DNA of 64,000 nucleotides, from assembly GCA_014655195.1 (NCBI GenBank), contig BNBH01000028.1:43928-107927 (forward strand), read 5' to 3'. The DNA is from Streptomyces cellulosae (GTDB taxonomy: Bacteria > Actinomycetota > Actinomycetes > Streptomycetales > Streptomycetaceae). The position numbers were made by a program, and so were the translations under genes. Position 1 is the stretch's first letter. The number at the start of each line of letters is the position of its first letter. This document shows, one piece after another, positions 18,564 to 28,500 of this stretch. Below the pieces are notes generated by a model. That model was given only the letters and a program-made list of their open reading frames with translations. It searched no databases and was not told the origin of the DNA.

Positions 18564-20075
18564 GTGACCACCACGACCGACCTGGTGTCGTACGAGGACG
18601 CACTCGCGTCGTACGACCCCGTCATGGGCCTCGAGGTCCATGTCGAACTCGGCACCAAGACCAAGATGTTCTGCGGCTGCTCGACCGCGCTCGGCGCCGA
18701 CCCGAACACCCAGACCTGCCCGGTCTGCCTCGGCCTGCCCGGCGCGCTCCCGGTCGTCAACGCGACCGGCGTCGAGTCCGCGATCAAGATCGGCCTCGCG
18801 CTGAACTGCGAGATCGCCGAGTGGTGCCGCTTCGCCCGGAAGAACTACTTCTATCCGGACATGCCGAAGAACTTCCAGACCTCCCAGTACGACGAGCCCA
18901 TCGCCTTCGACGGCTACCTCGACGTGCAGCTGGAGGACGGCGAGGTCTTCCGCGTGGAGATCGAGCGCGCCCACATGGAGGAGGACACCGGCAAGTCGAC
19001 GCACGTCGGCGGCGCCACCGGCCGTATCCACGGCGCGTCCCACTCCCTGCTGGACTACAACCGCGCCGGCATCCCGCTCATCGAGATCGTCACCAAGCCG
19101 ATCGTGGGCGCCGGCGAGCGCGCCCCCGAGGTGGCGAAGGCGTACGTCCGTGAGCTGCGCGAGCTGATCCGTGCGCTCGGCGTGTCCGAGGCCCGCATGG
19201 AGATGGGCCAGATGCGCTGCGACGTCAACCTGTCGCTGATGCCGAAGGGCGCCGACACGTTCGGCACCCGCAGCGAGACGAAGAACGTCAACTCGCTGCG
19301 CTCCGTCGAGCGCGCCGCCCGCTTCGAGATCCAGCGCCACGCGGCCGTGCTGTCGTCCGGCGGCACCATCGTGCAGGAGACCCGGCACTTCCACGAGGAC
19401 ACGGGGTCCACGACCTCGGGCCGTGTGAAGGAGGAGGCCGAGGACTACCGCTACTTCCCCGAGCCGGACCTGGTGCCGGTCGCCCCGGCCCGCGAGTGGG
19501 TCGAGGAGCTGCGCGCGGGCCTGCCCGAGCTGCCGCTGGTGCGCCGCAACCGGCTCCGCGAGGAGTGGGGGATCTCCGCCACCGACATGCAGGCCATCCT
19601 CAACGCCGGTGCGCTGGACCTGATCGTCGCGACGATCGACGCCGGCGCCGACGCGGCCTCCGCCCGCAAGTGGTGGATGGGCGAGCTGGCCCGCAGCGCC
19701 AACGAGTCCGGCAAGGCGCTGGACGAGCTGGCGATCACCCCGGCGCAGGTGGCCCGCGTCACCGAGCTGGTGGCCAAGGGCGACCTGAACGACAAGCTGG
19801 CCCGCCAGGTCATCGAGGGCGTCCTCGCCGGTGAGGGCACCCCGGACGAGGTCGTCGAGAAGCGCGGTCTGAAGGTCGTCTCCGACGAGGGCGCGCTCAC
19901 CGCCGCCGTCGACGAGGCGATCGCCGGCAACCCGGCCGTCGCGGACAAGATCCGCGGCGGCAAGGTCGCCGCGGCCGGCGCGCTGGTCGGCGCGGTCATG
20001 AAGGCCACGCGCGGCCAGGCGGACGCGGCCCGGGTGAAGGAGCTGATCCTTCAGAAGCTCGGCGTCGAGGGCTGA
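18564..20075 (+). CDS. gatB: Glutamyl-tRNA(Gln)/aspartyl-tRNA(Asn) amidotransferase subunit B
   Basis: 503 residues. GatB binds the mischarged tRNA and activates Glu (or Asp) with ATP. Family motifs: YDPVMGLEVHVEL, MFCGCSTALG with TCPVCLGLPGALPV (zinc-type Cys pairs), RKNYFYPDMPKNFQTSQYDEP, and LLDYNRAGIPLIEIVTKP. A C-terminal YqeY-like domain spans about 355-503. GTG 18564 is the start. Last gene of the operon, followed by a strong hairpin. Confidence 0.97.
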   Translation: MTTTTDLVSYEDALASYDPVMGLEVHVELGTKTKMFCGCSTALGADPNTQTCPVCLGLPGALPVVNATGVESAIKIGLALNCEIAEWCRFARKNYFYPDMPKNFQTSQYDEPIAFDGYLDVQLEDGEVFRVEIERAHMEEDTGKSTHVGGATGRIHGASHSLLDYNRAGIPLIEIVTKPIVGAGERAPEVAKAYVRELRELIRALGVSEARMEMGQMRCDVNLSLMPKGADTFGTRSETKNVNSLRSVERAARFEIQRHAAVLSSGGTIVQETRHFHEDTGSTTSGRVKEEAEDYRYFPEPDLVPVAPAREWVEELRAGLPELPLVRRNRLREEWGISATDMQAILNAGALDLIVATIDAGADAASARKWWMGELARSANESGKALDELAITPAQVARVTELVAKGDLNDKLARQVIEGVLAGEGTPDEVVEKRGLKVVSDEGALTAAVDEAIAGNPAVADKIRGGKVAAAGALVGAVMKATRGQADAARVKELILQKLGVEG

Positions 20076-20090
20076 GCCCGTACGGCACGA

Positions 20091-20127
20091 GGGAAGGGGG
20101 CGCACCCGTCGGGTGCGCCCCCTTCCC
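20091..20127. terminator. Terminator after gatB, bidirectional
   Basis: A perfect 17-base stem (20091-20107 with 20111-20127) and three-base loop, located between gatB and the convergent methyltransferase gene. Confidence 0.93.
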
Positions 20128-20142
20128 GTGTGTCCGGCCGGG

Positions 20143-20946
20143 TCAGCGGCGGCGGCCCACCACGCGGGTGAAGCCCAGCGTGCGGCCCTGGTCGGCGCGC
20201 ACCAGCCGCGCGTTCTCCCGGCCCATCCGCCGGTGGAACGCGTCGGTGTGGTGCTCGGCGACGACCTCGCTCCACAGCAGCCACTCCCGCCAGCCGTCCT
20301 CCAGCCGGTCGGCCGCCAGGACGTCCACCGCCCCGCTGCGCGTCCAGTGGCGGCGCCACCAGGCGGGGCTGTGGAAGCACCAGAACGCGGGCTCCCAGAA
20401 GGGCCGCAGATGCTCCGGCGGTTCGCTGCCCTCGACCTCCTCGGCCAGGGACGGGACGACGACCCCGATCCGCCCGCCCGGCCTCAGCAGCCGGGTCAGC
20501 GTCGGCAGGTACAGGTCGTCGGTGCCGAAGTACTGGTACGCGTCCACGGAGACGATCGCGTCGAACGTCCCCTCCCCGAAGGGCAGGTCGTGCGCCTCCG
20601 CCAGGACGGGCTGGACGCGGTCGGCGACGCCCGCCTCGGCGATCCGGCGGGCGTTCTCGTCCGGTGCGATCCACAGGTCGGCGGCGGTGACCTGGAGGTC
20701 GTACTCCCGGGCGAGGAAGACCGACGTCATGGCGCGGCCGCAGCCCAGGTCGAGCACCCGGGCGCCGGGGCGCAGGGTGTCCAGGCCGAGGGCGGGGGCC
20801 AGCCACTCCAGCAGCCACAGCGCGTGCGGGCCCATCTGGTTGTCGACGGCCCACTGCGGATCGTAGGCGGCGCTGCGGGGGTAGCGGGGCAGGGTCAGCC
20901 GGCTAGCGAGGTCGTCGTGCGGGGTGTTCGGTGTGATGTCCGACAT
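20143..20946 (-). CDS. SAM-dependent class I methyltransferase
   Basis: 267 residues. The SAM-binding motif I is VLDLGCGRAMTSVFLAREY (about residues 67-85), motif II is VTAADLWIAPDENARRI, and motif IV includes FDAIVSVDAYQYFGTDDLY. The layout matches Methyltransf_11/25 small-molecule methylases of Streptomyces. The substrate is unknown. ATG 20946 is preceded by AAGGAG on the minus strand, which decides against the longer reading to 21009. Monocistronic. Confidence 0.88.
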   Translation of the reverse strand: MSDITPNTPHDDLASRLTLPRYPRSAAYDPQWAVDNQMGPHALWLLEWLAPALGLDTLRPGARVLDLGCGRAMTSVFLAREYDLQVTAADLWIAPDENARRIAEAGVADRVQPVLAEAHDLPFGEGTFDAIVSVDAYQYFGTDDLYLPTLTRLLRPGGRIGVVVPSLAEEVEGSEPPEHLRPFWEPAFWCFHSPAWWRRHWTRSGAVDVLAADRLEDGWREWLLWSEVVAEHHTDAFHRRMGRENARLVRADQGRTLGFTRVVGRRR

Positions 20947-21133
20947 CGGTGAACGGGCTCCTTGAGGCCGTGAAGGGGGAAGGGGTCGCGTCGGAGGTCG
21001 GACGGACAAGCATCAAAGCACCTGCTTCGGCCGGCGGCGCACTGCCGCGGAGTGTCGGACCGACGGACGCTAACAGCCGTCGGGGTGGACCCGCATCCAG
21101 GTTTCCTGAGGTGAGGCGCTACGCTCCGGCGCC

Positions 21134-21523
21134 ATGAGTGGACGCCCTGACTCCGACCTGCCCCCGGACACTCAGACCTCCCCGGAGCGGGAGGGGGACG
21201 CCCCGGAGACCGTGGAGGACGCCCCCGAAGGCCTTCCTGAGGACCTCCCCGAAGCCGAGGACGAAGACCTCCTCGCCGAACAGGCCCGCCGTGCCCGCTG
21301 GGCCGCCGTCGGCTCCGGCGCCGTGCTCGCCCTCGCCGGAACGGCCGCCGCGCTGCTCCGCGCCTCCGGCACCGCCCCGGCCCTCGTCCCCGTCGCCTAC
21401 GCCTGCGGGGCGGCCGTCTGTGCTCTCGCGTCGGTGCTGGGCGCGCGCGGACGCACCCGCAGGTCGCTGTGGGCCGCCGTCGCGGGGGTCATGATCATGG
21501 CGCTGGGCGACCAGTTCGACTGA
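21134..21523 (+). CDS. Hypothetical membrane protein with acidic N-terminus
   Basis: 129 residues. The first 50 residues are rich in Asp, Glu and Pro (for example EAEDEDLLAEQ). Three hydrophobic segments follow: WAAVGSGAVLALAGTAAALL, VPVAYACGAAVCALASVLG and WAAVAGVMIMALGD. I do not recognise a family. TACGCT at 21120-21125 lies eight bases before ATG 21134 with no ribosome binding site, which indicates a leaderless transcript. Confidence 0.78.
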   Translation: MSGRPDSDLPPDTQTSPEREGDAPETVEDAPEGLPEDLPEAEDEDLLAEQARRARWAAVGSGAVLALAGTAAALLRASGTAPALVPVAYACGAAVCALASVLGARGRTRRSLWAAVAGVMIMALGDQFD

Positions 21524-21715
21524 GACGAGCGGCCCGCGAACCCCCTGTGACCGGCAGCGGAGAAGAAATGTGAGTTAGTCCACGAAGGCGACAAACGATC
21601 ATTTTCGCCTGTAACAGTGGCAGGGCATTGCTCATGCGTTCTTTGCGGACCGACCGGCCTTTCGCCGCCGTTGTCCGCTCGAAGATCCACCCCGAGCCAT
21701 ACCGGGAGCACGCCT

Positions 21716-23965
21716 GTGGCAGCCCTAGCACGTTGGTGCGTTCAGCGCCGTCTGGTCACCGTTCTGCTGTGGCTCCTCGCCCTGGTCGGGATCGCGGCGG
21801 GCGCCTTCGTCGCCGGCTCCGCCTACTCGAACGACTACAAGGTGCCCGGCACCGAATCGGGGCGCGCCACCGAACTGCTGAAGGAAGGCTTCCCCTCGCT
21901 GGGGGGCGACAGCGACAGCGTGGTCTGGCACACGACCTCCGGCACCGTCCGGGACAGCGGCGTCGAGCAGACCATGACCCGCACCCTCGACCGGCTCGAG
22001 GACCTGCCCGGCGTCGCTTCCGTGACCGGCCCGTACGACGACGAGGGCGGCGCCGGACGCATCAGCGCCGACGGCCGTACCGCGTACGCCACCGTGACCT
22101 TCGAGCACTCCGGCAAGGACATCACCAGCGGTGAGGCCGAGGCCGTGGTCAAGACGGCGAAGGCCGCCGAGACCGACGGGCTGGCCGTCGAACTGGGCGG
22201 CAGCGCCGTCGAGCTGAGCGAGTCGTCCGGCGGGCACACCGCCGAGATCGTCGGCGTGGCCGTCGCCGCCGTCGTGCTGTTCCTCGCCTTCGGGTCCCTC
22301 GCCGCCTCCCTGCTGCCCATCGCCACCGCGCTGGTGAGCGTGGGCACCGCCTACGCGGGCATCGTGCTGCTCGGCCATGTGATGACCGTGGCGGACTTCG
22401 CGCCGATGCTCGGCCTGCTGATCGGGCTGGGCGTGGGCATCGACTACGCGCTGTTCATCGTCACCCGGCACCGGCGCGGACTGAAACGCGGCCTGAGCGT
22501 CACCGAGGCCGCGACCAATGCCGTCGCCACCACCGGCCGGGCGGTCGTGTTCGCGGGCGCGACCGTCTGCATAGCCCTGCTGGGCATGCTGATCCTGCGC
22601 CTGAACTTCCTCAACGGCGTCGCCGTGGCCGCCTCGCTCACCGTGGTGCTCACCGTCGCCGCCTCCGTCACCCTGCTGCCCGCCCTGCTGTCGCTGATCG
22701 GCACCCGCGCCCTCAGCCGCCGCGAGCGGCGCCGCCTCGCCGAGCACGGGCCGGAACCGGAGATGCCCACCGGGTTCGCCGCCCGCTGGTCGGCGTTCGT
22801 GGAGCGCCACCCCAAACTGCTCGGCGCGGTCGCCGTCGTCGTGATGGCCGTCCTCGCGCTGCCCACCTTCTCGCTCCACCTGGGCACCTCTGACCAGGGC
22901 AACGACCCGAAGACCTCCACCACCCGCCAGGCCTACGACCTGATCGCCGACGGCTTCGGGCCCGGCGTGAACGGCCCGCTCACCCTCGTCACCGAGGTCG
23001 ACGGCGCCCAGGACAAGCTCGCCCTGGACAACCTGGGCTCCACGCTGCGCACCACCGAGGACGTCGCCTCGGTGTCCCCGGTGACCTACAACCAGGGCGG
23101 CGACACCGCCTTCCTCACCGTCGTACCGGAGTCGTCCCCGCAGTCGAAGCAGACCAGCGACCTGGTGGACCGGCTGCGTGAGGACGTGCTGCCGCGCGCC
23201 GAGTCGGGCACCTCGCTCGACGTGCACGTCGGCGGCGTGACCGCCGGCTACGACGACTTCGCCTCCGTCATCGTCGAGAAGCTGCCCCTGTTCGTCGGGG
23301 TCGTGATCGGCCTGGGCTGTCTGCTGCTGCTCCTCGCCTTCCGCTCCATCGGCATCCCGCTGAAGGCCGCCGCGATGAACGTGGCCGCGGTCGCCGGCGC
23401 GTTCGGCGTGGTCGTCATGATCTTCCAGTGGGGCTGGGGGAGCGACCTGCTCGGCCTCGGCAGCGCGGGCCCCATCGAACCCTTCCTGCCCGTGATCATG
23501 GTGTCGGTGCTCTTCGGCCTGTCCATGGACTACCAGGTCTTCCTGGTGAGCCGGATGTACGAGGAATGGCTGGAGACCGGCGACAACCGGCGGGCCGTGC
23601 GCGTGGGCCTCGCCGAGACCAGCCGCGTGATCAACTCCGCCGCCGTCATCATGATCTCGGTCTTCCTCGCCTTCGTGCTCAGCGGCGACCGAGTGATCGC
23701 CATGTTCGGCATCGCCCTCGCCGCGGCCGTCGCCCTCGACGCCTTCGTGCTGCGCACCCTGCTCGTGCCCGCGCTGATGCACCTCCTCGGCGGCGCCAAC
23801 TGGTGGCTCCCGAAGTGGCTGGACCGGATCCTGCCCCGGATCAGCATCGAGCCGCCCGAGTGCCGTGCCGCCCATGAGAGGCTGGCCGCCGTCACGGACG
23901 CCGAGGTCGCGGACGTGCTCGCGGAGGAGGAGCGGCAGCGGGATGTACGCGATACGACTGGGTGA
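21716..23965 (+). CDS. MMPL/RND-superfamily membrane transporter
   Basis: 749 residues. Architecture is that of actinobacterial MMPL proteins: helix 1 (VTVLLWLLALVGIAAGAFVAG), a large extracytoplasmic domain (about 35-170), five helices with the signature GLLIGLGVGIDYALFIVTRHR, a second large domain, then a second helix bundle with VSVLFGLSMDYQVFLVSRMYEEW. Such proteins export lipids or hydrophobic drugs using the proton gradient. GTG 21716 with GGGAG upstream is preferred to the in-frame 21617 start, which adds no membrane sequence. The 192-base upstream gap has a short GGCGA/TCGCC hairpin (21587-21609). Confidence 0.9.
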   Translation: MAALARWCVQRRLVTVLLWLLALVGIAAGAFVAGSAYSNDYKVPGTESGRATELLKEGFPSLGGDSDSVVWHTTSGTVRDSGVEQTMTRTLDRLEDLPGVASVTGPYDDEGGAGRISADGRTAYATVTFEHSGKDITSGEAEAVVKTAKAAETDGLAVELGGSAVELSESSGGHTAEIVGVAVAAVVLFLAFGSLAASLLPIATALVSVGTAYAGIVLLGHVMTVADFAPMLGLLIGLGVGIDYALFIVTRHRRGLKRGLSVTEAATNAVATTGRAVVFAGATVCIALLGMLILRLNFLNGVAVAASLTVVLTVAASVTLLPALLSLIGTRALSRRERRRLAEHGPEPEMPTGFAARWSAFVERHPKLLGAVAVVVMAVLALPTFSLHLGTSDQGNDPKTSTTRQAYDLIADGFGPGVNGPLTLVTEVDGAQDKLALDNLGSTLRTTEDVASVSPVTYNQGGDTAFLTVVPESSPQSKQTSDLVDRLREDVLPRAESGTSLDVHVGGVTAGYDDFASVIVEKLPLFVGVVIGLGCLLLLLAFRSIGIPLKAAAMNVAAVAGAFGVVVMIFQWGWGSDLLGLGSAGPIEPFLPVIMVSVLFGLSMDYQVFLVSRMYEEWLETGDNRRAVRVGLAETSRVINSAAVIMISVFLAFVLSGDRVIAMFGIALAAAVALDAFVLRTLLVPALMHLLGGANWWLPKWLDRILPRISIEPPECRAAHERLAAVTDAEVADVLAEEERQRDVRDTTG

Positions 23966-24512
23966 CGACGGCGCCGAGATGCGCCCCCTGGAGATCTGGC
24001 ACGCCGAGGAGTTCCTCGCCCACCTGGACCGGGGCCGCGCGTTCATCAACCGCTTCGTCCCCTTCGGCTCCAACGCCACCGACCTGGACAGCGCGCGGGC
24101 GGCGCTCCAGCGGTACGCCGACCTGCGCGCCGCCGACACGGCCTGGGTGCACGGGCTGTGGCTCGACGGCACGCTGGTCGGCGGGGTCCTCACCCTGAAC
24201 TTCGACGCGGCGGCCGGCACCTGCGAACTGGGCTGCTGGCTGGAGCCCGCCGGCACCGGGCACGGGCTGGTCACCCGCGCCATGCGCGTGCTGATCGACT
24301 GGGCCGTCGAGGAGCGCGGCATCCACCGCGTCGAATGGGTCGCCGCGTCAGGCAACGCCGCCAGCGTCGCCGTCGCCCGCCGGCTCGGCATGACCCGCGA
24401 CGGCGTACGCCGCGAGGCCAACCTCCACAACGGCGTACGGCACGACCTGGAGGTCTGGTCCCTGCTCGCCCCCGAGTGGCGCGCCCGCGCCACCCAGCCC
24501 GAAGACCGCTGA
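23943..24512 (+). CDS. GNAT-family acetyltransferase (RimJ/RimL-like)
   Basis: 189 residues. MYAIRLGDDGAEMRPLEIWHAEEFLAHLDR is the RimL-type N-terminus; GCWLEPAGTGHGLVTRAMRVLIDWAVEERGIHRVEW contains the acetyl-CoA loop (usually Q/RxxGxG/A, here AGTGHG), and GNAASVAVARRLGMTRDGVRRE is the helix 4 motif. It overlaps the MMPL gene by 23 bases, so the two are co-translated, possibly for modification of the transported compound or of a protein N-terminus. Substrate unknown. Confidence 0.87.
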   Translation: MYAIRLGDDGAEMRPLEIWHAEEFLAHLDRGRAFINRFVPFGSNATDLDSARAALQRYADLRAADTAWVHGLWLDGTLVGGVLTLNFDAAAGTCELGCWLEPAGTGHGLVTRAMRVLIDWAVEERGIHRVEWVAASGNAASVAVARRLGMTRDGVRREANLHNGVRHDLEVWSLLAPEWRARATQPEDR

Positions 24513-24559
24513 TCCGGGCGTTAAGCGGAATCTCAGACGGTCTCCGTACGGTGCGGGAC

Positions 24560-25147
24560 ATGGCTGAGAAGACTGAGGACGAGACCGAAACCGGAACCGC
24601 GACCACGACCGCGACCGCCGTGGACCCCGACGAGCAGACGGCGGCGCGGACGGAGGAGCGGCCGGAAGAGGCCGTCGCCCGGCACGAGGAAGCGCCCGCG
24701 GCTGATGGGGAAGCCGCCGCCGAGAAGGAAACCGGGCCGGCCGCGGCATCCTCCGGGGCCGGACAGGGCGCGGCGGCGGTCGTCTCCGCGGCGCTCGGCC
24801 TGGTCTCCCTCACCGGCGGCTGGCCCGGCACCGTGGCCGCCGCCCGCGAGACCCTGGTGGGCCAGCTGCGCACCGCCGCCGACGCGAGCGTCGCCACCCA
24901 GATCAAGGAGGTCTACGGCGACGCGTGGGACACCACCGCCCTGTGGGGCGGTCTGTTCGCCCTCGTCGCGCTGATCACCGGCGTGGTCGTCCTGGTCCGG
25001 CCCGCGTTCGGAGCGCCCGGCCGCGCCGTGCAGACCCCGTGGATCAAGTCCGTCGCCTGGGCCGGCGTCACCCTCGGGGTGATCGGACTGCTGCTCGCGG
25101 TGCTCAAGTACACGGGTGTGCTGCTGGGCCTGCCCGCGGCCTCCTGA
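24560..25147 (+). CDS. Hypothetical membrane protein with Glu/Ala-rich N-terminus
   Basis: 195 residues. The first 75 are low-complexity acidic (EKTEDETETGTATTTATAV, EERPEEAVARHEEAPAA). Membrane segments: AAAVVSAALGLVSLTGGW, ALWGGLFALVALITGVVVLV and WAGVTLGVIGLLLAVLKYTGVLLGL. No family recognised. TACGGT (24547-24552) lies seven bases before ATG 24560, a leaderless arrangement. Confidence 0.75.
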   Translation: MAEKTEDETETGTATTTATAVDPDEQTAARTEERPEEAVARHEEAPAADGEAAAEKETGPAAASSGAGQGAAAVVSAALGLVSLTGGWPGTVAAARETLVGQLRTAADASVATQIKEVYGDAWDTTALWGGLFALVALITGVVVLVRPAFGAPGRAVQTPWIKSVAWAGVTLGVIGLLLAVLKYTGVLLGLPAAS

Positions 25148-25157
25148 GGAGGTCCTA

Positions 25158-25205
25158 GGCACCCTCTTAGGTGCCGGCTCCGTAAGGCGCTCGACTTCTA
25201 AGGCG
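25158..25205. promoter_or_regulatory. Hairpin and three 16-base-spaced direct repeats
   Basis: GGCACC/GGTGCC can form a hairpin (25158-25163 with 25170-25175), a possible terminator of the preceding gene. TTAGGTG, TAAGGCG and TAAGGCG start at 25167, 25183 and 25199, exactly 16 bases apart, upstream of the 59-residue gene. Regular spacing suggests a cooperative protein-binding site, but no regulator is known. Confidence 0.35.
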
Positions 25206-25269
25206 TCACCGCCCGCGAAGATACGGAACTCTCCCGATGCGGCCCGCCCGCCTTGGAGACGAAGGTGGA

Positions 25270-25290
25270 GGCATCGCAGAACGCGATGCC
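25270..25290. promoter_or_regulatory. 8-bp palindrome in the leader of the 59-aa gene
   Basis: GGCATCGC (25270-25277) and GCGATGCC (25283-25290) around AGAAC, 27 bases before ATG 25318. It could be an operator or an RNA hairpin. Confidence 0.45.
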
Positions 25291-25317
25291 GACACCGGAT
25301 CCGAGGGGGAATCCACG

Positions 25318-25497
25318 ATGTTCGAGTTCGAGCTGCACCGGCTCCGCCACGACGAGCTGGTCCGCCGCGCCGAGGCGGAGCGCCGGGCCCGCGAGGCGGT
25401 ACGGGTCCGCCGCGCCGCCCGTCGGGGAACCGCCGCACGCGGCGCCGAGCCCGAGAGCCATACCCGGCGCCGGTCCTGGTTCGCCCGGACCGCATGA
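25318..25497 (+). CDS. Small charged protein (59 aa), unknown function
   Basis: 59 residues: MFEFELHRLRHDELVRRAEAERRAREAVRVRR and then an Arg-rich tail ending RRRSWFARTA. The first half is probably an amphipathic or coiled-coil helix. ATG 25318 follows GAGGGGGAA. Similar short proteins occur upstream of LuxR-family genes in Streptomyces as I recall, but no function is known. It is 95 bases upstream of the LAL regulator. Confidence 0.65.
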   Translation: MFEFELHRLRHDELVRRAEAERRAREAVRVRRAARRGTAARGAEPESHTRRRSWFARTA

Positions 25498-25592
25498 GCA
25501 CCGTCCAGGGGCGGCGGCCGCAGGGAAGCGGCCGCCGCCCCGTCGTCGCCGCGCACACCGCCGGCGCCAGGGGTCAGAGGGAGGGGAGCGCC

Positions 25593-28500
25593 GTGCCGAT
25601 GCGCCGGGAGACGAAAACCGCTGCGCCGTCGCCGTGGGCGCGTGCGATGCTCGGGGGCGTGGAGACCAAGTCCGTGAGTCCCGTGTTCGTCGGCCGCACC
25701 GGCGAACTCGCCACCCTGGTCGACGCGTTCACCCGGGCCGGCGCCGGTGAACCGCAGGCGCTGCTGGTCGGCGGCGAGGCCGGGGTGGGCAAGACCCGCC
25801 TGGTGGAGGAGTTCGCCGCCGCCGTCCGCGACCGGGGCGGGGTCGTCGCCCTCGGCGGATGCGTGGAGATCGGCGCCGACGGCCTGCCCTTCGCCCCCTT
25901 CTCCACCGCCCTGCGCCAGCTCCGCCGCGAACTGCCCGACCAGCTCGCGGCCGCCGCCGACGGGCAGGAGGAGGAACTGGCCCGGCTGCTGCCCGAACTC
26001 GCCGTCGCCGCCGCCCGCGAGGCCCGCCGCGACGAACAGGGCATGGCCCGCCTCTTCGAGCTCACCGCCCGGCTGCTGGAACGGGTCGCCGCCGAGCACA
26101 CCGTCGTCCTCGTCCTGGAGGACCTGCACTGGGCCGACGCCTCCACCCGCCATCTGCTCGCCTATCTCTTCCGCACCCTGCGCACCGGCCGCCTCGTCGT
26201 CCTCGCCACCTACCGCTCCGACGACATCCACCGCCGCCACCCGCTGCGCCCCCTCCTCGCCGAACTCGACCGGCTGCGCACCGTCCACCGCGTCGAACTG
26301 GGCCGCTTCAGCCGTGCGGAGGTGCACCGGCAGATCGCCGGCATCCTCGCCCGCGAACCCGACCCCGATCGCGTCGACGACATCTTCGAACGCTCCGACG
26401 GCAACGCCTTCTTCGTCGAGGAACTCGCCGTCGCCGCCGACGAGGGCTGCCGCACCGGCCTCACCGACTCTCTGCGCGACCTGCTCCTGGTCAGGGTGGA
26501 GAACCTGCCGGAGAGCGCCCAGCGGGTCGTCCGGATCGTCGCCGAGGGCGGCTCCACCGTCGAGGACCGCCTGCTCGCCGCCGTCGCCGGACTCGGCGAG
26601 GACGACCTCATCGAGGCCCTGCGCGCCGCCGTCAACGCCGGCATCCTCACGCCCGCCCCCGACCGTGACGGCTACCGCTTCCGGCACTCCCTGGTCCGCG
26701 AGGCCGTCAGCGACGACCTGCTCCCCGGCGAACGCTCCCGGCTCAACCGCCGCTTCGCCGAGGCCCTGGAGGCCGACCCCGCGCTGGTTCCCGCCGACGA
26801 GCGGCCCACCCGGCTGGCCAGCTACTGGTACCACGCCCACGACGCCGCCAAGGCCCTGCCCGCCGTCCTCGACGCCTCCGTCGTCGCCCGCCGGCGTCAC
26901 GCCTACGCCGAGCAACTCCGCCTGCTGGAACGCGCGATGGAGCTGTGGGACGCGGTCCCCGACACCGTGCGCGCCGGACTGCGGCCGCTCGACCAGGCCG
27001 AGGCCTACCCGCCCCCGCCGCCCGGCTGCGACCCCTGCGACGACGACACCGCCACCCGGCCGCTGCGCTATCTCGACCTCCTCGCCGAGGCCGCCGTCGC
27101 CGGCCGTCTCTGCGGCGAACGCGAACGCTCCCTGAAGCTCACCAGACGGGCGCTGCGCCTCCTCGACGAGGACCCCGACCCGCTGCGCGCCGCCTGGTTC
27201 TGGGTGCAGCGCTCCCGGCTCACCCAGGCCCTCGCCCGCGGCGACGGCTGGGAGGAACTGGGCACCGCCCAGGAACTGGTGCGCGGACTGCCGCCCTCCG
27301 AGGTGCACGCCGAGGTGCTCTCCGCCGTCGCCGGCTGGTCGATGCTGCACGAACCAGGCCCCGACGCCATGGCCGACGCGGAACGCGCCGTCGAGTACGC
27401 CCGCATGGTCGGCGCGCACGACATCGAGCTCAACGCCCGGCTCACCCTCGGCGGCCTCATGGTCGACGCCGGCGACATCGAGGCCGGGCTCGCCGAGATG
27501 TACGAGGTCAAGCGGCGGGCGACCGAACTGGGCGTCGACATGGTGCTGGCCCGGGCCTTCGTCAACCTGCCCTCCGTGCTGGAGGGCATAGGCCGCTCCG
27601 AGGACGCCGTACGGCTCCTGGAGGAGGGCGTGGAGGTCACCCGGCGGCTCGGACTGCTGGACTCCGAGGCCTGGGTGTGGGGCAACCTCGCCGAGTCCCT
27701 GCTGTCCGTCGGGCGCTGGGAGGACGCCGCCCGCGCCGCGGCGGGCGCCCAGCGGATCGAGCAGAGCGCCAAGCCGCGCGCCGGCGGCTCCGTGCGTCTG
27801 GCCCATCTCGCGTACCTGCGGGGCGACACCGCCGAGGCGGCCCGCTGCCTCGCCGAGGCCCGCGCCCACTTCGGCACCCACGACCCGATGCCCCAGTACG
27901 CCCTGCCGATGAAGTGGGTCGCCCTGCGCGTCGCCGCCGCCGAGGGCCGCCCGGAGGAGGCGCGCGCCGAACTCTTCGCCGCGCTCGACGCGGGCTTCCC
28001 GCCCGGCACCCAGCGCTACGCCTGGCCCCTGCTGCTCGCGGCCACCACCGGCGAGGCCGACCGCTACGGCGACCCCGCCACCGAACCGGGCCGTCCCGAG
28101 GTCCTCGACCGGATCCGCCAGGCGGCGAGGAACCTCGCCACCGGCGTGCCCCTGTGGGAGGCCCATGACCAGTGGCTGCGCGCCGAACTGCTGCGCGCCG
28201 AGGGCCGAAGCGAGCCGGCCGCCTGGTCCGAGGCCGTCGCCGCGCTGGAACCTCTGGGCCGGCCCCACGACCTCGCCTGCGTCCGCCTCCGGCTCGCCGA
28301 GGCCCTGCTGGCCGCCGGCGGGGGCGAGGACGAGCGGGCCCGCGCCGCCGAGCTGCTGCGCCTGGTCGCCGCCGTCGCCTCCCACCTGGGCGCGGCCCCG
28401 CTGGCCCGGGACGCCGCGCTGCTGGCCCGGCGCGGACGCCTGGCGCTGACGCCCGCCCCGCGCGAGGAGCCGGCCCCGGCCCCCGCCGACCCGGCCGAGG

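Noticed and set aside
21725..24493. Minus-strand open frame of 922 codons
   Set aside because: Antisense of the MMPL transporter and acetyltransferase, with His/Gly/Gln-rich nonsense composition.
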